Shown: positions 61,840-64,000 of the stretch, one piece after another | Layout: every line of letters starts with the position of its first letter | Position numbering within the stretch: position 1 is the stretch's first letter | Source of the DNA: Ceratothoa steindachneri | Taxonomy: Eukaryota; Arthropoda; Malacostraca; Isopoda; Cymothoidae | DNA length: 64,000 bases | NCBI GenBank assembly: GCA_963969495.1 | Contig: OZ018323.1 | Coordinates: 84,384,832 to 84,448,831, forward strand | Direction of reading: 5' to 3' | Program-made: the position numbers and the translations under genes | The notes under the pieces: model-generated | Told to the model about the DNA's origin: nothing | Database searches by the model: none | The model's input: the letters and a program-made list of their open reading frames with translations, nothing else

Positions 61840-62260
61840 CTATGTAATCATATGAAATCTGGTGACTAGTTGCCCAATGTAGTCTAGGTATTTTTTTTGT
61901 GATCCGTTTAACGGTTTGCTGAATTTAAGCTTGATATATTTATTTATGTATTCGGCTGAAGGGTTTACAAATGTAATCAACTTAACTTTTTATATAATCT
62001 GGTAACGGAGTTCCAATTTTAATCGGGTTAAAGACGTACATTTCATGTAATCGGTTAAAGGGTTGTCAAATTAATCTGGGTAAGTTTTATGTATTCTATT
62101 GTATCAAAATATAATGTGGATAAGGGGTTTTATGCATTAGAATCGCCCTTTGGGTTTCGAAGTGTAATCTGGGTAATTTTTGTTATTCGTTAACTGGTCT
62201 CATAATATAATCAAGGTGATCATCATGCAATCTGTTAATAAAGGAGTTAAAAACACCAGG
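61840..62260. repeat. Degenerate tandem repeat (about 45-50 bp)
   Basis: Recurring blocks 'gtaatctgggtaa', 'tgtattcggtt' and 'aaagggttt.caaa' are spaced about 45-50 bp apart over about 420 bp. Units are heavily diverged. Confidence 0.55.
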
Positions 62261-62766
62261 GTTGTCTTGAATTCTTTCCCCGTTGTCGATAGCGATGGGA
62301 TTGCCTTGCTGACTATCTCCTTTCGGATCGGTATTTCAGATTACTAGATTAGAGTAAGTTGAGATTAGATGGGTTTTGCACACATCTTTTGTGCCCCCAG
62401 TGAAGACCGCGCCAAAGTATGGCTGAAAAATCGTATTTGGAGGGGATAAGGGGTATGTTGTTTGTCTCTGTAGATTCCGTTTCCTGTGTTGCGACTTTAA
62501 AAATTACAAAACACACAATAAACCTGCTTATGCCTTTTATTCTGTCTTTGCCTGTTTTTATTTTTATAGGTATTTCTCCTTCTTTCAAACTCAACTAAAC
62601 CTCGACGTTAATTAGAGCTATGCATCTATGTATGAGTTCACGTAAACACGTGATAGCCTATTATGCAAAGATGACATTCTCTCACACAAATTCCGATTGG
62701 CATGGAAAGAGGGTAATTAGGGCCACTTCAATTTTTAGTCTGTTTTTTGACTATTAGTAACGACGA

Positions 62767-62784
62767 TATATATATATATATATA

Positions 62785-62840
<56 letters not shown>
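62767..62840. repeat. (TA)n microsatellite
   Basis: A TA array with one TATCTATA interruption. Confidence 0.95.
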
Positions 62841-62842
<2 letters not shown>

Positions 62843-63078
62843 ATTTTTGTATTTTGTATTTTTTCCCCCTTTTGCCCATCGTGTCTTATAATCTCCCTAG
62901 TAAGGCTATCTCCATTTCTTTGAATCTGTTACCCTTTCCTTCGACTTAGTTTAACCTTACTACCTGCTTCTTGTAATTCTTAATGTGTTTTTTTACCTCC
63001 CCCCTTCCCTCTTCCTCATTGGTGATTTCTTGTTTTTGAGGCGGTCTTTCATACTTTTCTTTCGTATATATACTACCT

Positions 63079-63151
<73 letters not shown>
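63079..63151. repeat. (TA)n microsatellite
   Basis: A pure TA array of about 72 bp. Confidence 0.95.
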
Positions 63152-63153
<2 letters not shown>

Positions 63154-64000
63154 CAATTCCTTAGTAAAACTGACAAAAATGAAAAGTTTTGCTTTAAAGT
63201 ACTTACATAACTCGATTGCAATAACTGATAGAATAATTGGACACTTTAAATACATTTTTATTACAAAGTTGGGCGATGTACAAAGGTTTTATAACTATAG
63301 TAAAGAGCAACTGTATGCACACCTTAACCATGAGTGATGAAATATTTTAACTCATGACTATTTGGAGAATGAATGTTGACTATAGTTTAGTAGGTTGTGA
63401 TTTTTACAAAACAAGAAGAGAAATGGCTGAAATATCTGAATTCAAAGTAGGTTTTAGGGATTTAATATATATTGATTCTGTCATCCTGAGTGTGATCAAA
63501 CATTTATTGCTAGCTATGATTTTAAAGATTTCCAGTCACCTGACGTCTTACAGTTGATTCTGTGATCTCTTATAGGGAAATGTTCATTTTTATAAAGAAT
63601 ATACCTAGTTTTATGGCTAATTCACATGTGTAAAGAGAAACGGGACCCCAACAATCAATCGCACAGTGACGCCGATGTATGACGCCGAGGAACAACCTGA
63701 ACAAACACATTTATACACAGCACACCTGCGCGAATAATCGGGTACCCGATCCTTTAGGGGTTTTCTTTTGCACAGATTTATCATTTACAAATTACATTCT
63801 AATTAACAAATATTGTTTGACAAGCAATGAGAATTTCTTCTGCATAACTATTTATACTTCTGATTTCGGGAAATTTTTAATAATGGATTGTTTAAGAAGA
63901 GTAGGTATATTCTATTTTGCTTGAATAAATATTGTTTAGTAATCATTTTTCCATATTTAACCAGGGGTAGCTATTGTGGGGGGGTAGTACCAACCTTTTG
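63152..64000. other. Intergenic DNA to window end
   Basis: Short frames (63,354-63,557 and 63,679-63,924) have no recognisable domain. No gene is supported. Confidence 0.5.

Overview
This window looks like transposon- and satellite-rich intergenic DNA from an arthropod, most likely a crustacean. I found no host gene that I can support. The reasons are long (TA)n arrays, short interrupted reading frames with no operon-like packing, many decayed metazoan transposons, and CCTAA/CCTAG (TTAGG-type) pentamers. The crustacean assignment rests on recalled similarity of the LINE and unknown-family proteins, and it is an inference. All transposon proteins seen carry stops, frameshifts or deletions.

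Layout, 0-30 kb. Fold-back repeats lie at 1.5-2.4 kb. A modular repeat with a roughly 126-bp core is at 3.0-3.5 kb, and a 1.45-kb inverted-repeat structure filled with degenerate CCTAG pentamers at 4.17-5.62 kb. A CR1-type LINE remnant is at 7.7-8.4 kb. At 9.45-11.1 kb (minus) there is a pseudogene of an arthropod multicopy protein family of unknown function. Two related LINE ORF1 (zinc-knuckle) pseudogenes lie at 12.0-13.6 and 14.9-16.4 kb (minus). An IS630/Tc1/mariner-type transposase pseudogene is at 19.4-20.5 kb (minus). A GC-richer Jockey/I-like LINE with ORF1 and endonuclease parts covers 24.25-26.6 kb (minus). A Tc1-like pseudogene is at 28.7-29.6 kb (minus).

Layout, 31-64 kb. A 3-kb degenerate 31-bp minisatellite spans 31.07-34.06 kb. 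Two hAT right ends with NTCTAGAN-like target sites are at 37.8 and 38.3 kb. A non-autonomous mariner is at 39.56-40.50 kb, and a second copy with the same internal deletion, in the opposite orientation, at 58.96-59.89 kb. The 126-bp modular repeat recurs inverted at 41.9-42.7 kb. Two retroelement-like 3' ends with hammerhead-like cores abut (TA)n arrays at 43.1 and 44.6 kb. A second copy of the Tc1 family is at 43.4-44.4 kb. An irritans/cecropia-like mariner wreck is at 51.0-51.8 kb. An inverted-repeat-bounded block covers 52.07-53.50 kb. A 5'-truncated LINE with a 10-bp target duplication is at 53.54-54.01 kb. A Tc1 N-terminal fragment is at 55.6 kb, a CR1 fragment at 60.6-61.3 kb, and a 186-bp MITE at 61.5 kb.

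No gene here works with another in a pathway. The biology is that of mobile elements: self-mobilisation by parent elements, cross-mobilisation of deleted derivatives, and satellite growth inside or beside inserted elements.
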